This document shows positions 52,541-60,548 of a DNA stretch of 64,000 nt, in pieces. Source of the stretch: Clostridium jeddahitimonense (GTDB lineage Bacteria; Bacillota; Clostridia; Clostridiales; Clostridiaceae); contig LM994670.1 in assembly GCA_000753455.2 (NCBI GenBank), positions 421,859 to 485,858 of the forward strand, given 5' to 3'. The notes below the pieces were generated by a model. The model worked only from the letters and a program-made list of their open reading frames with translations. It was not told where the DNA came from and did no database searches. Each line of letters opens with the position of its first letter. Within the stretch, counting starts at the first letter, position 1. The translations under genes and the position numbers were made by a program.

Positions 52541-53218
52541 TTAAAATCCTCCTAAAGAATTAATTAAAATAACTCGGTTTACACCATCTATTGCTTTTAT
52601 ATTATCTATGATTTCTTCGGAAATACTATCATCTATTTCAAAGGTCATCGTAGCATCTTTTCCTTTTTGACTTCTTACAAGTGTCATGAAAGCTATATTG
52701 ATTTTATTTTCATAGAAAAGAGTAGAAATCTTTGAGACAGTACCTGGAATATCATCATGACAAGTAATAATTGTAGGATATTCACCTGTAATTTTTACTT
52801 TATTTCCGTTAATCTCATAAATTTCAACTAGTCCACCACCAATAGAAGAACCTAGTATTTCCCACTGAATATCATTTGAGTCTGTAATAAGAAATTTTAC
52901 TGTATTAGGATGAACTTGTCCTAAATCAGCAGGGAGAAATCTAAGTGCTATACCTTCAGATTCAGCTATTGCAATTGAATCTTTAAGTCGCACATCATCT
53001 GGAAGCATTCCTAATATTCCAGCTACAAGGGCCCTGTCTGTTCCGTGTCCCTTATAAGTTTCTCTAAAAGAACCATGAAGTAAGAATGTTACATCTTTAA
53101 TAGGTTGATTAACAATAGTTCTAGCTATTTTACCAAGTCTCGCTGCACCAGCCGTGTGTGACGAGGATGGACCAATCATAACTGGTCCTAAAACGTCAAA
53201 TATTCCAATGTTAGCCAT
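52541..53218 (-). CDS. sdaAB: L-serine dehydratase, iron-sulfur-dependent, beta subunit
   Basis: 225 residues. It opens with the typical GIFDVLGPVMIGPSSSHTAG (about 4-23) and includes FRETYKGHGTDRALVAGILG. The C-terminal part (about 150-225) is an ACT domain with GTVSKISTLFYENKINIAFM, probably binding serine for control. With SdaAA it forms the active enzyme. It is the first gene of the minus-strand unit sdaAB-sdaAA-PTS-IIC-like, preceded by a good promoter. Confidence 0.94.
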   Translation of the reverse strand: MANIGIFDVLGPVMIGPSSSHTAGAARLGKIARTIVNQPIKDVTFLLHGSFRETYKGHGTDRALVAGILGMLPDDVRLKDSIAIAESEGIALRFLPADLGQVHPNTVKFLITDSNDIQWEILGSSIGGGLVEIYEINGNKVKITGEYPTIITCHDDIPGTVSKISTLFYENKINIAFMTLVRSQKGKDATMTFEIDDSISEEIIDNIKAIDGVNRVILINSLGGF

Positions 53219-53287
53219 GATAATAATCCTTTCTATATATCGTATAATTGTTTATGAATTTTTTATGAATTTAGTGGTTACGGTTAC

Positions 53288-53316
53288 AATATACATCATT
53301 CGACAAAGTTTGTAAA
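53288..53316 (-). promoter_or_regulatory. Promoter of the serine dehydratase unit with a 0A-like box
   Basis: On the minus strand TTTACA (53311-53316), a 17-bp spacer and TATATT (53288-53293). The spacer contains TTTGTCGAA (53301-53309), a match to the Spo0A box, which would place Spo0A between the promoter elements. Binding is inferred. Confidence 0.6.
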
Positions 53317-53445
53317 TAAATTTTATTAAAATACCATAAATTACCGTTATTTTAACTAATAATCAAGGGAATACTAAATAATTACTCATATTAGTTAACA
53401 AAATAGAAATAATTCAACTTATATATGCTTTAGATATGAATGATA

Positions 53446-53477
53446 ATTTGTACGAGGGAGTATTAAATTGTACAAAT
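53446..53477. promoter_or_regulatory. Inverted repeat upstream of the SDR gene
   Basis: ATTTGTAC (53446-53453) and GTACAAAT (53470-53477) are perfect 8-bp arms 16 bp apart. A TGTTATAAT extended -10 box follows at about 53515-53523. The rest of the 337-bp gap is A+T-rich with no other feature seen beyond the serine promoter. Confidence 0.5.
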
Positions 53478-53555
53478 AGATTATTAAATATTTAACGAAG
53501 TTATTGTAAAAATATGTTATAATAAAAATAGTAATAATGAAGGGAGAGAATTTAA

Positions 53556-54386
53556 ATGAGAGATTATTTTGAAGGTAGATTTGAAGGGAAAAACATGTTA
53601 GTTACAGGAGGAACATCTGGTATAGGTAAGTCTGTATGTATTAGAGCAGCAAAGGAAGGAGCTTTTGTAATAGTAGTAGGACGTAATGAAGAAAGAGGCC
53701 AATCAGTAGTTAATGAGATAGTTGAAAATGGGGGTAATGCAAGGTTTATTAAAGTTGATGTTAGCAGAGAAGATGAAGTTATTAATTTATTTAATGTAAT
53801 AAACAATGAAATTGGAGATATTCATGTTGCTATAAACAATGCAGGTATTGTAGGACATGGAGAAAGAATTGATGAATTATCTACAGAGGAATGGCTAAGA
53901 GTTATAAACACAAATTTAAATTCAGCATTTTATTGTTGTAGAGAGGAAGCTAAAAATATGTTAAAACATAAACAGGGTGGATCTATAGTAAATATATCAT
54001 CTATTGCTGGAAGTACAGGTTTCTATAGATCAAGTGCTTATGTTTCATCTAAGCACGCTCTTAATGGATTAACAAAAGCTGTAGCTAATGACTTGGCTGC
54101 ATTTAATATACGTTGCAATTCAGTTTCACCAGCAGGAACAGCAACACCATTAAATGATAGAAGTGCAGAAGAAATAAAGGGGAAAATTGGAGCTGCTATG
54201 GCACAAGGTAAATCTATAGAAGAAGCAAAATCAGAAACTATGATAGGTGGAAAAACTGAAACACTACAAAAACGTTCAGCAACTGCAGAAGAACAAGCGG
54301 CAACTATACTTTATGTAGCAAGTGAGGAAGCAGCACATATAACAGGCTCAATTATTATGAGTGATGGTGGATACACAGCTTATTAA
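53556..54386 (+). CDS. Short-chain dehydrogenase/reductase
   Basis: 276 residues, classical SDR. Cofactor motif NMLVTGGTSGIGKS (about 12-25), Asn in NNAGIVG, catalytic Ser in VNISSIAGS and YVSSK (Tyr and Lys about 166-170). The C-terminal part is HITGSIIMSDGGYT. VVVGRNEER after the second strand has an Arg that usually favours NADP(H). Residues about 205-240 form an insert (AEEIKGKIGAAMAQGKSIEE) longer than in many relatives. The substrate is unknown. GAAGGGAGAG precedes the ATG, with an inverted repeat further upstream. Confidence 0.87.
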   Translation: MRDYFEGRFEGKNMLVTGGTSGIGKSVCIRAAKEGAFVIVVGRNEERGQSVVNEIVENGGNARFIKVDVSREDEVINLFNVINNEIGDIHVAINNAGIVGHGERIDELSTEEWLRVINTNLNSAFYCCREEAKNMLKHKQGGSIVNISSIAGSTGFYRSSAYVSSKHALNGLTKAVANDLAAFNIRCNSVSPAGTATPLNDRSAEEIKGKIGAAMAQGKSIEEAKSETMIGGKTETLQKRSATAEEQAATILYVASEEAAHITGSIIMSDGGYTAY

Positions 54387-54464
54387 AGTTTATAAAAAGG
54401 GAAATAATATTGTAATATCTTTGACACCAAACTGTCACAAAATAGGTATATTATAAGGACATAA

Positions 54465-54558
54465 AGTAGTTAAAGCATTATTATTTACCCCTAAATAATT
54501 TTACTTGAAAGCTAAAAGACTAGCACACAGTCCCCCAACTAAAGTGCTAGTCTTTTTT
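54465..54558 (+). ncRNA. C-rich small RNA, copy 2
   Basis: About 94 nt between the SDR and Nudix genes. The first 31 nt (54465-54495) equal 38113-38143 exactly, including ACCCCT. The terminator stem AAGACTAGCAC (54516-54526) and GTGCTAGTCTT (54544-54554) encloses a loop with TCCCCC (54531-54536), and T's follow. TTGACACC at 54421 matches the upstream region of copy 1. Stem changes relative to copy 1 keep pairing while the C-rich loop is fixed, as expected for a trans-acting RNA whose loop is the active part. Confidence 0.65.
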
Positions 54559-54578
54559 TATGTTATATTATTACCAAA

Positions 54579-55097
54579 CTATAGATAAGCAAGAATGCTT
54601 ATAGTCTTAGTATCAATTATTTTTCCTTCCTTGACCATCGATTTTACTTCATCTAAAGAAAAAGATTTAACTTGAGTAAATTCATCTTCATCACAACACT
54701 TTGCACCTAAAGATAAATTTTCAGCTTTGTATAAATGTATAATTTCGTCGCAGAAACCTGGAGCTGTAGCTATACATCCAAGATAAGTCATAGATTCAGC
54801 TTTATAACCAGTTTCTTCTTCTAATTCTCTATAAGCACATTTTAATGGTTCTTCATCTTTATCTAGTTTCCCAGCAGGAATTTCTAAGATAGTTTTTTCT
54901 AAGGGTTTTCTGAATTGCTCTACAAGTAATACTGTTTCATTATCTAAGAAGGGAATTATAGCACAAGCACCAGGATGTTTAATTATATCCCTATTAGATT
55001 TATTACCATCCGGTAACTCAACATAAACATTTAATATTTCCAGATAGTTTCCGGTGTATATATGTTTTTCATTAAGTGTTTTTTCATAAAATTTCAT
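54579..55097 (-). CDS. Nudix hydrolase, ADP-ribose pyrophosphatase type
   Basis: 172 residues from ATG 55097 (TTTGGAGGTTACT upstream). Nudix box EIPAGKLDKDEEPLKCAYRE followed by LEEETGY (about 94-120) is complete: G-x5-E-x7-REL-EE-TG. FRKPLEKTILEIPAGK and the YLGCIATAPGFCDEIIHLY segment fit the NudF-type ADP-sugar pyrophosphatases. It converts ADP-ribose to AMP and ribose 5-phosphate, clearing a reactive sugar nucleotide. It converges with the small RNA copy 2 and stands alone. Confidence 0.9.
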   Translation of the reverse strand: MKFYEKTLNEKHIYTGNYLEILNVYVELPDGNKSNRDIIKHPGACAIIPFLDNETVLLVEQFRKPLEKTILEIPAGKLDKDEEPLKCAYRELEEETGYKAESMTYLGCIATAPGFCDEIIHLYKAENLSLGAKCCDEDEFTQVKSFSLDEVKSMVKEGKIIDTKTISILAYL

Positions 55098-55179
55098 AGT
55101 AACCTCCAAAAAATTCTTAATAAAAATATTATAACAAAACTGATGTATAATTATCTTGAAATTAAAATCAAAAAAAGTA

Positions 55180-55208
55180 TTGCAATAAAAACAAATATGT
55201 GTTATTAT
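55180..55208 (+). promoter_or_regulatory. Sigma-A-type promoter of the zinc-ribbon gene
   Basis: TTGCAA (55180-55185), a 17-bp spacer and TATTAT (55203-55208). It leaves a 5' untranslated leader of about 105 nt before the ATG at 55319. Confidence 0.65.
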
Positions 55209-55318
55209 AGATAAATAGCAGTAATGCTAATTAAAGAAGTTTCATTTGGATTGATAGTTTCTCATAGATTAGAGATTATTATATCGATTTAGAATCTTTA
55301 AATTTAGGAGGAACAATT

Positions 55319-55474
55319 ATGACAGATAAGACATTAACATGCAGAGATTGCGGAGCTGAATTCGTATTCACAGTTGGAGAGCAAGAATTCTACAAAGAAA
55401 AAGGATTCACTAACGAACCAACAAGATGTTTACCATGCAGAAGAGCAAAGAAAGAACAAAACAACAGAAGATAG
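55319..55474 (+). CDS. Small zinc-ribbon protein
   Basis: 51 residues with two CxxC pairs, TCRDCGAEF (Cys8, Cys11) and RCLPCRRAKK (Cys37, Cys40), which form a zinc ribbon of the kind seen in short Firmicute and Chloroflexi proteins (probable zinc-ribbon family). The basic tail suggests RNA or DNA contact. TTAGGAGGAACAATT is a perfect ribosome binding site, and the gene has its own promoter and terminator. Codon use is noticeably richer in C at third positions than its neighbours (TTC, AAC, ACC-type choices), a sign of high expression. The function is not known. Confidence 0.82.
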   Translation: MTDKTLTCRDCGAEFVFTVGEQEFYKEKGFTNEPTRCLPCRRAKKEQNNRR

Positions 55475-55485
55475 TTTCTGTTTTG

Positions 55486-55516
55486 AAAGGTTGTAGTTTT
55501 TACTACAACCTTTTTT
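55486..55516 (+). terminator. Rho-independent terminator
   Basis: AAAGGTTGTAGT (55486-55497) and ACTACAACCTTT (55502-55513) form a perfect 12-bp stem with a TTTT loop and T run. Confidence 0.9.
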
Positions 55517-55521
55517 GCATT

Positions 55522-56526
55522 TTAAAATTTCATTTTTCTAAAAGCTAATGGAGTTTTTCCGTGAACTTTTTTAAACATCTTTACAAAATTTCCACTATAA
55601 TTATAGCCAAGTGTTTTAGCTATTTCATCAACGGTTAACTCTGTTGTAGAAAGTAAATTTTCAGCCATTGTCATTCGTATTGAATTAGTATATTGGCTTA
55701 TGGACATATGATATTTAGCTAAAAAACCAGCTTTTAATTTTTGTTCATTTAAAAATACCATTTTACTTAAGCTTTTTATAGTAGGAGGATTACATGCCTC
55801 TTTTGTCAAAATATCATGTGCCCTTTGTATAGCGTTTGCATCTGATGCTGTTAATGTAATATATCTATCTTTTCCTATCTTAATTTCTCCATAATTTAAT
55901 TGATTAGTAAAAGCGTTTTCTTCAGACGAGTTAATTTCATCATTAATTAATGATATTGATTCTAGAATCTTACTTTCTAAGTATAATGGAGATAATCGTT
56001 GAGATTCCCCTAAACTTCTTAGATTTTGGATAATAGAAGCTATTTCTAGTGGGAGATAGCGATAGGTGTAATTGGTTATGAATTCATTAAAACCTATAAT
56101 ATAAGGGAAGTTAGGTTTTATTATTTCATCAAAATATTTTTTATAAATTGTTATTTCGGCCCCATGAAAATGTTGTCCCTTTTTCCAAGATTGCTTACCT
56201 TTAATTCCTTTTTCAACCACAAAAAATGAGGATGGAGTGAAAGAAGAAATAGGACTATCTTCAATTTCAAATTCTGTTTCTCCAATATAAACAGTACCAA
56301 AGCGTATTAATTCTTCTTTATGATTAAAGGATAATGAAAAGTCAGAAGGAATTGTATAATCACCAATTCCAAAATCATAATAGCCATCTCTACTATATTT
56401 AATAAAGTATCCAAGCTCTGGATTGTTTTCATTCTTATATATAGTACAATTTTCATTATGATAAGGTGAAAAGGTCATTTTAGTTAAAACTGCATTTTGA
56501 AATTCTTTAGGTGTTTTAGAAATCAT
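55522..56526 (-). CDS. AraC-family regulator (PchR-like) of the siderophore locus
   Basis: 334 residues. The N-terminal half at about 60-200 is a sensing domain (FGIGDYTIPSDFSLSFNH and later IRFGTVYIGETEFEIED). The C-terminal two helix-turn-helix motifs contain TIKSLSKMVFLNEQKLKAGF and TVDEIAKTLGYNYSGNFVKM, ending GKTPLAFRKMKF. It is of the type that responds to iron-siderophore complexes, such as PchR. It is divergent from the siderophore import operon and probably activates it when the siderophore is present; this is inferred from context. Confidence 0.85.
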   Translation of the reverse strand: MISKTPKEFQNAVLTKMTFSPYHNENCTIYKNENNPELGYFIKYSRDGYYDFGIGDYTIPSDFSLSFNHKEELIRFGTVYIGETEFEIEDSPISSFTPSSFFVVEKGIKGKQSWKKGQHFHGAEITIYKKYFDEIIKPNFPYIIGFNEFITNYTYRYLPLEIASIIQNLRSLGESQRLSPLYLESKILESISLINDEINSSEENAFTNQLNYGEIKIGKDRYITLTASDANAIQRAHDILTKEACNPPTIKSLSKMVFLNEQKLKAGFLAKYHMSISQYTNSIRMTMAENLLSTTELTVDEIAKTLGYNYSGNFVKMFKKVHGKTPLAFRKMKF

Positions 56527-56678
56527 TGAGTATACCTCATTTTATAAATTTTATATTATTAAATATTATAAGTGGAAAAATAGTGATTATAATATCTTTT
56601 ATTATAAATATCATAATAAATTATTTATTTACATTTGGATATAATATTTTTAAGAGCTTTATTTATTATGTCCAATAA

Positions 56679-56697
56679 TTATCATTATAGATGATAA
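56679..56697. promoter_or_regulatory. Fur-like inverted repeat
   Basis: TTATCATTATAGATGATAA: perfect 7-bp arms around a 5-bp centre, built from TATCAT/ATGATA hexamers like those in Fur boxes. It lies in the gap between the divergent AraC and siderophore genes. Confidence 0.5.
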
Positions 56698-56726
56698 AAT
56701 TATTAAATTGGGTGCATATATTGAAT

Positions 56727-56741
56727 TGAGAATGAGTCTCA
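56727..56741. promoter_or_regulatory. Fur box upstream of the siderophore operon
   Basis: TGAGAATGAGTCTCA matches the 7-1-7 Fur consensus TGATAATnATTATCA at 11 of 14 defined positions. It is 68 nt before the substrate-binding protein start, suited to iron repression. Confidence 0.6.
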
Positions 56742-56808
56742 TATACAATTATAACAGATGAAAGAGAAATATAAAAGTTAGATATAGAGTATACATGGAG
56801 GTATAAAT

Positions 56809-57759
56809 ATGAAAAAGAACTTATTAAAGACATTAGTAGTTTCTTGTGTTACAGCTTTAATGTTTATAGGATGTGGAGCTAAGACTGAGGATGGAGCTAA
56901 TAATGTATCAGAAAATACGGTAAAGATTACAGATGTAAGAGGAGAAGTAGAAATACCAGCAGATCCTCAAAGAATAGTAGATTTAAGTGGTAACAGTGAT
57001 ATTTTATCACTTTTAGGATATAAGGTTATAGGAACTGCAAATAGTGATGCTTATGATTATACTAAGTTCCCAGCATATTTAGAAGAGACATTAAAGGGAG
57101 CAGAAATTTTAGGTTACAGCATGCAAGACACTATGGATGTAGAAGCAGTTATGAACTTAAATCCAGACTTAATAGTTATATCAACAGTTCAAGAAAAAAT
57201 GTATGATCAACTAAGTGAAATTGCGCCAACAGTTATGATTCAATTAGAAGCATTAAATTGGAAAGATGACGTTAGAGCCTTTGCAAAGGTATTTAATAAA
57301 GAAGATGTTGCAAACGAATGGATAGCAAATTATGAAGCTAAAGCTAAAGAAGCTGGTGATAAGATAAAGGCTGAATATGGTAATGATACTACTTATCTTT
57401 CATTCTTAGCAAGTGGTGGTCAATTCTTCATATTTGATGGTGCAGGATTTGGTGATGTTTTATACAATGATATGGGACTTGCAAAGCCAGAAGGAATGCC
57501 AGAACAAACAGATATTAGTTTACCAGTTGTAACTTATGAAGGATTAGCAGCTATTAAATCAGATTATATATTCTTAATAGCAACTCCTGAAGATTTAGCA
57601 CAACTTGAAGCGAATAGCATATGGAATAGCTTACCTGCAGTTAAAGAAGGAAATGTTGTGGTTTTAGACTCATCTCCATACTTTAACCAAGGATATAGCT
57701 CAATCGGAAGACAATTATTAGTAGATGAAATAGGTGAAATGTTAAATGGAACAAAGTAA
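56809..57759 (+). CDS. Siderophore ABC transporter substrate-binding lipoprotein
   Basis: 316 residues. Lipobox FIGC (Cys22) after MKKNLLKTLVVSCVTALM. A two-lobe class III periplasmic-binding fold is joined by a long helix: ITDVRGEVEIPADPQRIVDL (about 38-57), LNPDLIVIST, and YLSFLASGGQFFIFDGAGFG, then the C-terminal VKEGNVVVLDSSPYFNQGYS. This is of the FhuD/FepB type, binding an iron-siderophore. ACATGGAGGTATAAAT precedes the ATG. It is the first gene of a five-gene operon and lies behind a Fur box. Confidence 0.9.
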   Translation: MKKNLLKTLVVSCVTALMFIGCGAKTEDGANNVSENTVKITDVRGEVEIPADPQRIVDLSGNSDILSLLGYKVIGTANSDAYDYTKFPAYLEETLKGAEILGYSMQDTMDVEAVMNLNPDLIVISTVQEKMYDQLSEIAPTVMIQLEALNWKDDVRAFAKVFNKEDVANEWIANYEAKAKEAGDKIKAEYGNDTTYLSFLASGGQFFIFDGAGFGDVLYNDMGLAKPEGMPEQTDISLPVVTYEGLAAIKSDYIFLIATPEDLAQLEANSIWNSLPAVKEGNVVVLDSSPYFNQGYSSIGRQLLVDEIGEMLNGTK

Positions 57760-58738
57760 GAAGCGCACAATAATCTTTGTGATTTGCAGTTTGTTACTTT
57801 TAGTAGGTGGACTGGTTCTAGCTGTAAGGCTAGGATCCGTCCATATTACTTTTAGAGATATTTTTGACAGTATTTTTAATTATAGTGAAACTTTAGAAAA
57901 AATGCTTGTTAGAGATGTACGTATTCCAAGAGCTCTTGCTGTATTATTTACAGGAGGGATTTTAGGGGTAACAGGTGCAATGATTCAAGGAGTTACAAGA
58001 AACCCAATAGCTGAACCATCAATTTTAGGTGTCAGTCAAGGAGCAACTTTAGTAATAGCTATTTTTTATGCAACAGGAATTGCAATAACAACCACAAATG
58101 TAATGATAGCTTCTTTTATAGGAGCATTTATAACAGGAATTATAGTTTTAGGATTTATATCAAAAAAGGCAAATAATAATTCTGTTGCAAAGATACTTTT
58201 AGCAGGTACGGCCATGAGTACATTTTTTATTTCTTTAACTACAGTAATTGGACTTTTATCAAACCAATCTCAAATGATAGGATTCTGGGTATCTGGAGGT
58301 TTTAGAAATGCAAGTTGGGCGGACTTTAAACTTGTATTTTTTGTAGGAAGTATTGGACTTATTATTGCAATGATGTTATCTCAAAAGATAAATATATTAA
58401 ACCTTGGAGATGATGTCGCTATTGGCCTTGGACAAAGTCCAGAAAAGATTAGATTTACTACACTTATGGTTATTATACCAATGTGTGCGGCAGCAGTAGC
58501 AGTTGGTAAAAATATAGCTTTTGTTGGACTTATAGTTCCACAAATAGTTAGAAAAATATTAGGTGAAGATTATAGAAGAAATATACCATGTTCATTTTTA
58601 CTTGGTGCAGTACTTTTAACTTATGCAGATATTGCTGCTAGAATGTTATTTAATCCTTATGAAACTCCTATTGGAGTATTCACAGCATTAATAGGAATAC
58701 CATTCTTTATAGCAATAGCTAGAAAGGAGAGGGGATAA
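57746..58738 (+). CDS. Siderophore ABC transporter permease 1 (FecCD family)
   Basis: 330 residues, about nine to ten membrane helices. It has RIPRALAVLFTGGILGVTGAM and GVTRNPIAEPSILGVSQGA, the FecCD hallmark near the N-terminus. GDDVAIGLGQSPEKIR is the coupling region, and AFVGLIVPQIVRKILGEDYR follows. It forms the channel with the next permease. It overlaps the binding-protein gene by 14 nt, so translation is coupled. Confidence 0.93.
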   Translation: MEQSKKRTIIFVICSLLLLVGGLVLAVRLGSVHITFRDIFDSIFNYSETLEKMLVRDVRIPRALAVLFTGGILGVTGAMIQGVTRNPIAEPSILGVSQGATLVIAIFYATGIAITTTNVMIASFIGAFITGIIVLGFISKKANNNSVAKILLAGTAMSTFFISLTTVIGLLSNQSQMIGFWVSGGFRNASWADFKLVFFVGSIGLIIAMMLSQKINILNLGDDVAIGLGQSPEKIRFTTLMVIIPMCAAAVAVGKNIAFVGLIVPQIVRKILGEDYRRNIPCSFLLGAVLLTYADIAARMLFNPYETPIGVFTALIGIPFFIAIARKERG

Positions 58739-59745
58739 TGAAAAAGAATAAGTTAAAAATAGTTTTAATAATATTGATAGCTTTATTAGTTATCTCCTTT
58801 GGCGTTACTTTATGTTGGGGTACATATAAAATATCTCCTATAGAAGTTATAAACACTCTTTTAGGTAATGGAACTAAGCTTCAAAATACAGCTGTATTAA
58901 GTATTAGGTTACCTAGAATGTTAGTTGGGATCTTTGTAGCAATTGCGTTATCAACAGCAGGAGCAATTCTTCAGACTATAACTAAGAATGACTTAGCAGA
59001 TACAGGAATAATAGGTATAAATGCTGGAGCAGCAGTGGCTGCAGTATTATTTGTTACATTCCAAACTGCTAATTATTATAGCGAGCTTGGGCAGTTTTCA
59101 ATATTTGTACTACCAGTTATGGCTATAATAGGAGCAGCAGTTTCTGCATTTATAATATATATGTTATCTAGTAGAAATGGGATAAAACCTAAGAGACTTT
59201 TATTAATAGGAATTGGATTAAATGCAGGACTTAATGCATTTATAACCTTCTTTACTTTTAGAGGTGGAGTTGGAGATTATAATAAAATATTAGTTTGGAC
59301 GTCAGGAAGCCTTTGGGGTTCAGGATGGAGCTATGCAAAAGTAATAATTCCTATTGTGTTATTTATGTTTATATTAGTTTTACTAAATTATAAAAAATTA
59401 GATGTCTTAAATCTTTCAGATGAAGTTGCATTATCTTTAGGGTTAAATTTAGAGAAGGAAAGAAAGAAGTTTTTAAGCTATGCAGTTATTTTAGCAGGAA
59501 CAGCAACAGCTTTTGCAGGGAATATTGGGTTCTTAGGACTTATATCGCCTCATATAGCCAAAAAATTAGTTGGACCTTACCATAAAAACTTTATTTCAAT
59601 ATCAGCTATAATCAGCGTTATAATAATTCTCCTTGCAGATGCAGTTTCAAGAAACTTATTCTCTCCAATTGAGATTCCTGTTGGAATAACAGTATCTATA
59701 TTTGGAGTACCATATTTTATTTATTTAATGATGAAGGAGAAATAA
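58738..59745 (+). CDS. Siderophore ABC transporter permease 2 (FecCD family)
   Basis: 335 residues. Similar plan to its partner: SIRLPRMLVGIFVAIALSTA, LQTITKNDLADTGIIGINAG, SDEVALSLGLNLEKERKK and GFLGLISPHIAKKLVGPYH. The ATG shares its A with the stop of permease 1. Two distinct permeases plus one ATPase gives the usual BtuCD/FhuBCD-like importer. Confidence 0.93.
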   Translation: MKKNKLKIVLIILIALLVISFGVTLCWGTYKISPIEVINTLLGNGTKLQNTAVLSIRLPRMLVGIFVAIALSTAGAILQTITKNDLADTGIIGINAGAAVAAVLFVTFQTANYYSELGQFSIFVLPVMAIIGAAVSAFIIYMLSSRNGIKPKRLLLIGIGLNAGLNAFITFFTFRGGVGDYNKILVWTSGSLWGSGWSYAKVIIPIVLFMFILVLLNYKKLDVLNLSDEVALSLGLNLEKERKKFLSYAVILAGTATAFAGNIGFLGLISPHIAKKLVGPYHKNFISISAIISVIIILLADAVSRNLFSPIEIPVGITVSIFGVPYFIYLMMKEK

Positions 59746-59747
59746 TT

Positions 59748-60548
59748 ATGGAAGCTATTAAAGTAAAAGATCTATCAGTAGCATATGAAAATAATACTAT
59801 AATTGAAGATATGAGCTTAGCTATACCAAAGGGGAAGATAAGCATAATAATTGGAGCAAATGGTTGTGGAAAGTCTACGCTACTTAAAACTATAGCTAGA
59901 ATTAATAAGCCTAAGACCGGTGATATCTTCATAAATGATAAGAATATAAAAAAAGTAAAGGAAAAGGATATAGCAAAAGAAGTTGCATTCTTACCACAAG
60001 GGCCAGTTTGTCCAAATGGACTTACAGTAAGAGAGCTTGTTGCCTTCGGTAGATTTCCACATCAAAAAATGATAGGTGGACTTAATAGTCATGATAAGGA
60101 GATTATTGACTGGGCAATAAAAGAAACTGGTCTTAGTGAATTTGCTGATAGAGAAGTTGAAAATTTATCAGGTGGGCAAAGACAAAGAGCTTGGATTGCT
60201 ATGACTCTTGCTCAAGAGACAGAAATTATAATGCTTGACGAACCTACAACTTATTTAGATATGTCTTATCAGTTAGAAGTATTAGAAGTGCTTCAAAAAC
60301 TTAATAAAGAAAAAAATATTACAGTAGTTATAGTTCTTCATGAACTTAACAATGCTTGTAGGTTTGCAGATAATATTATTGGCCTTAAAAAGGGAAAGGT
60401 TATCTGTGAAGGGAAGCCTATAGAGGTTATTACAAAAGAAAATTTAAAAGAAATATATGGGATAGATGCTACTCTTGAAGTAAGTGAAAATGGTGAATAT
60501 CCAGTATGTATTGAATATGAACTTTTCAGGGGGACTAATGAAAAATAA
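59748..60548 (+). CDS. Siderophore ABC transporter ATP-binding protein
   Basis: 266 residues. Walker A GANGCGKSTLLKT (about 37-49), Q-loop FLPQGPVCP, signature NLSGGQRQRAWIAM, Walker B IIMLDEPTTYLD and switch His in VVLHELNNACRFADN. These fit the FepC/FhuC family exactly. GAAGGAGAAATAATT precedes the ATG. The last 11 nt overlap the MFS gene. Confidence 0.95.
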   Translation: MEAIKVKDLSVAYENNTIIEDMSLAIPKGKISIIIGANGCGKSTLLKTIARINKPKTGDIFINDKNIKKVKEKDIAKEVAFLPQGPVCPNGLTVRELVAFGRFPHQKMIGGLNSHDKEIIDWAIKETGLSEFADREVENLSGGQRQRAWIAMTLAQETEIIMLDEPTTYLDMSYQLEVLEVLQKLNKEKNITVVIVLHELNNACRFADNIIGLKKGKVICEGKPIEVITKENLKEIYGIDATLEVSENGEYPVCIEYELFRGTNEK

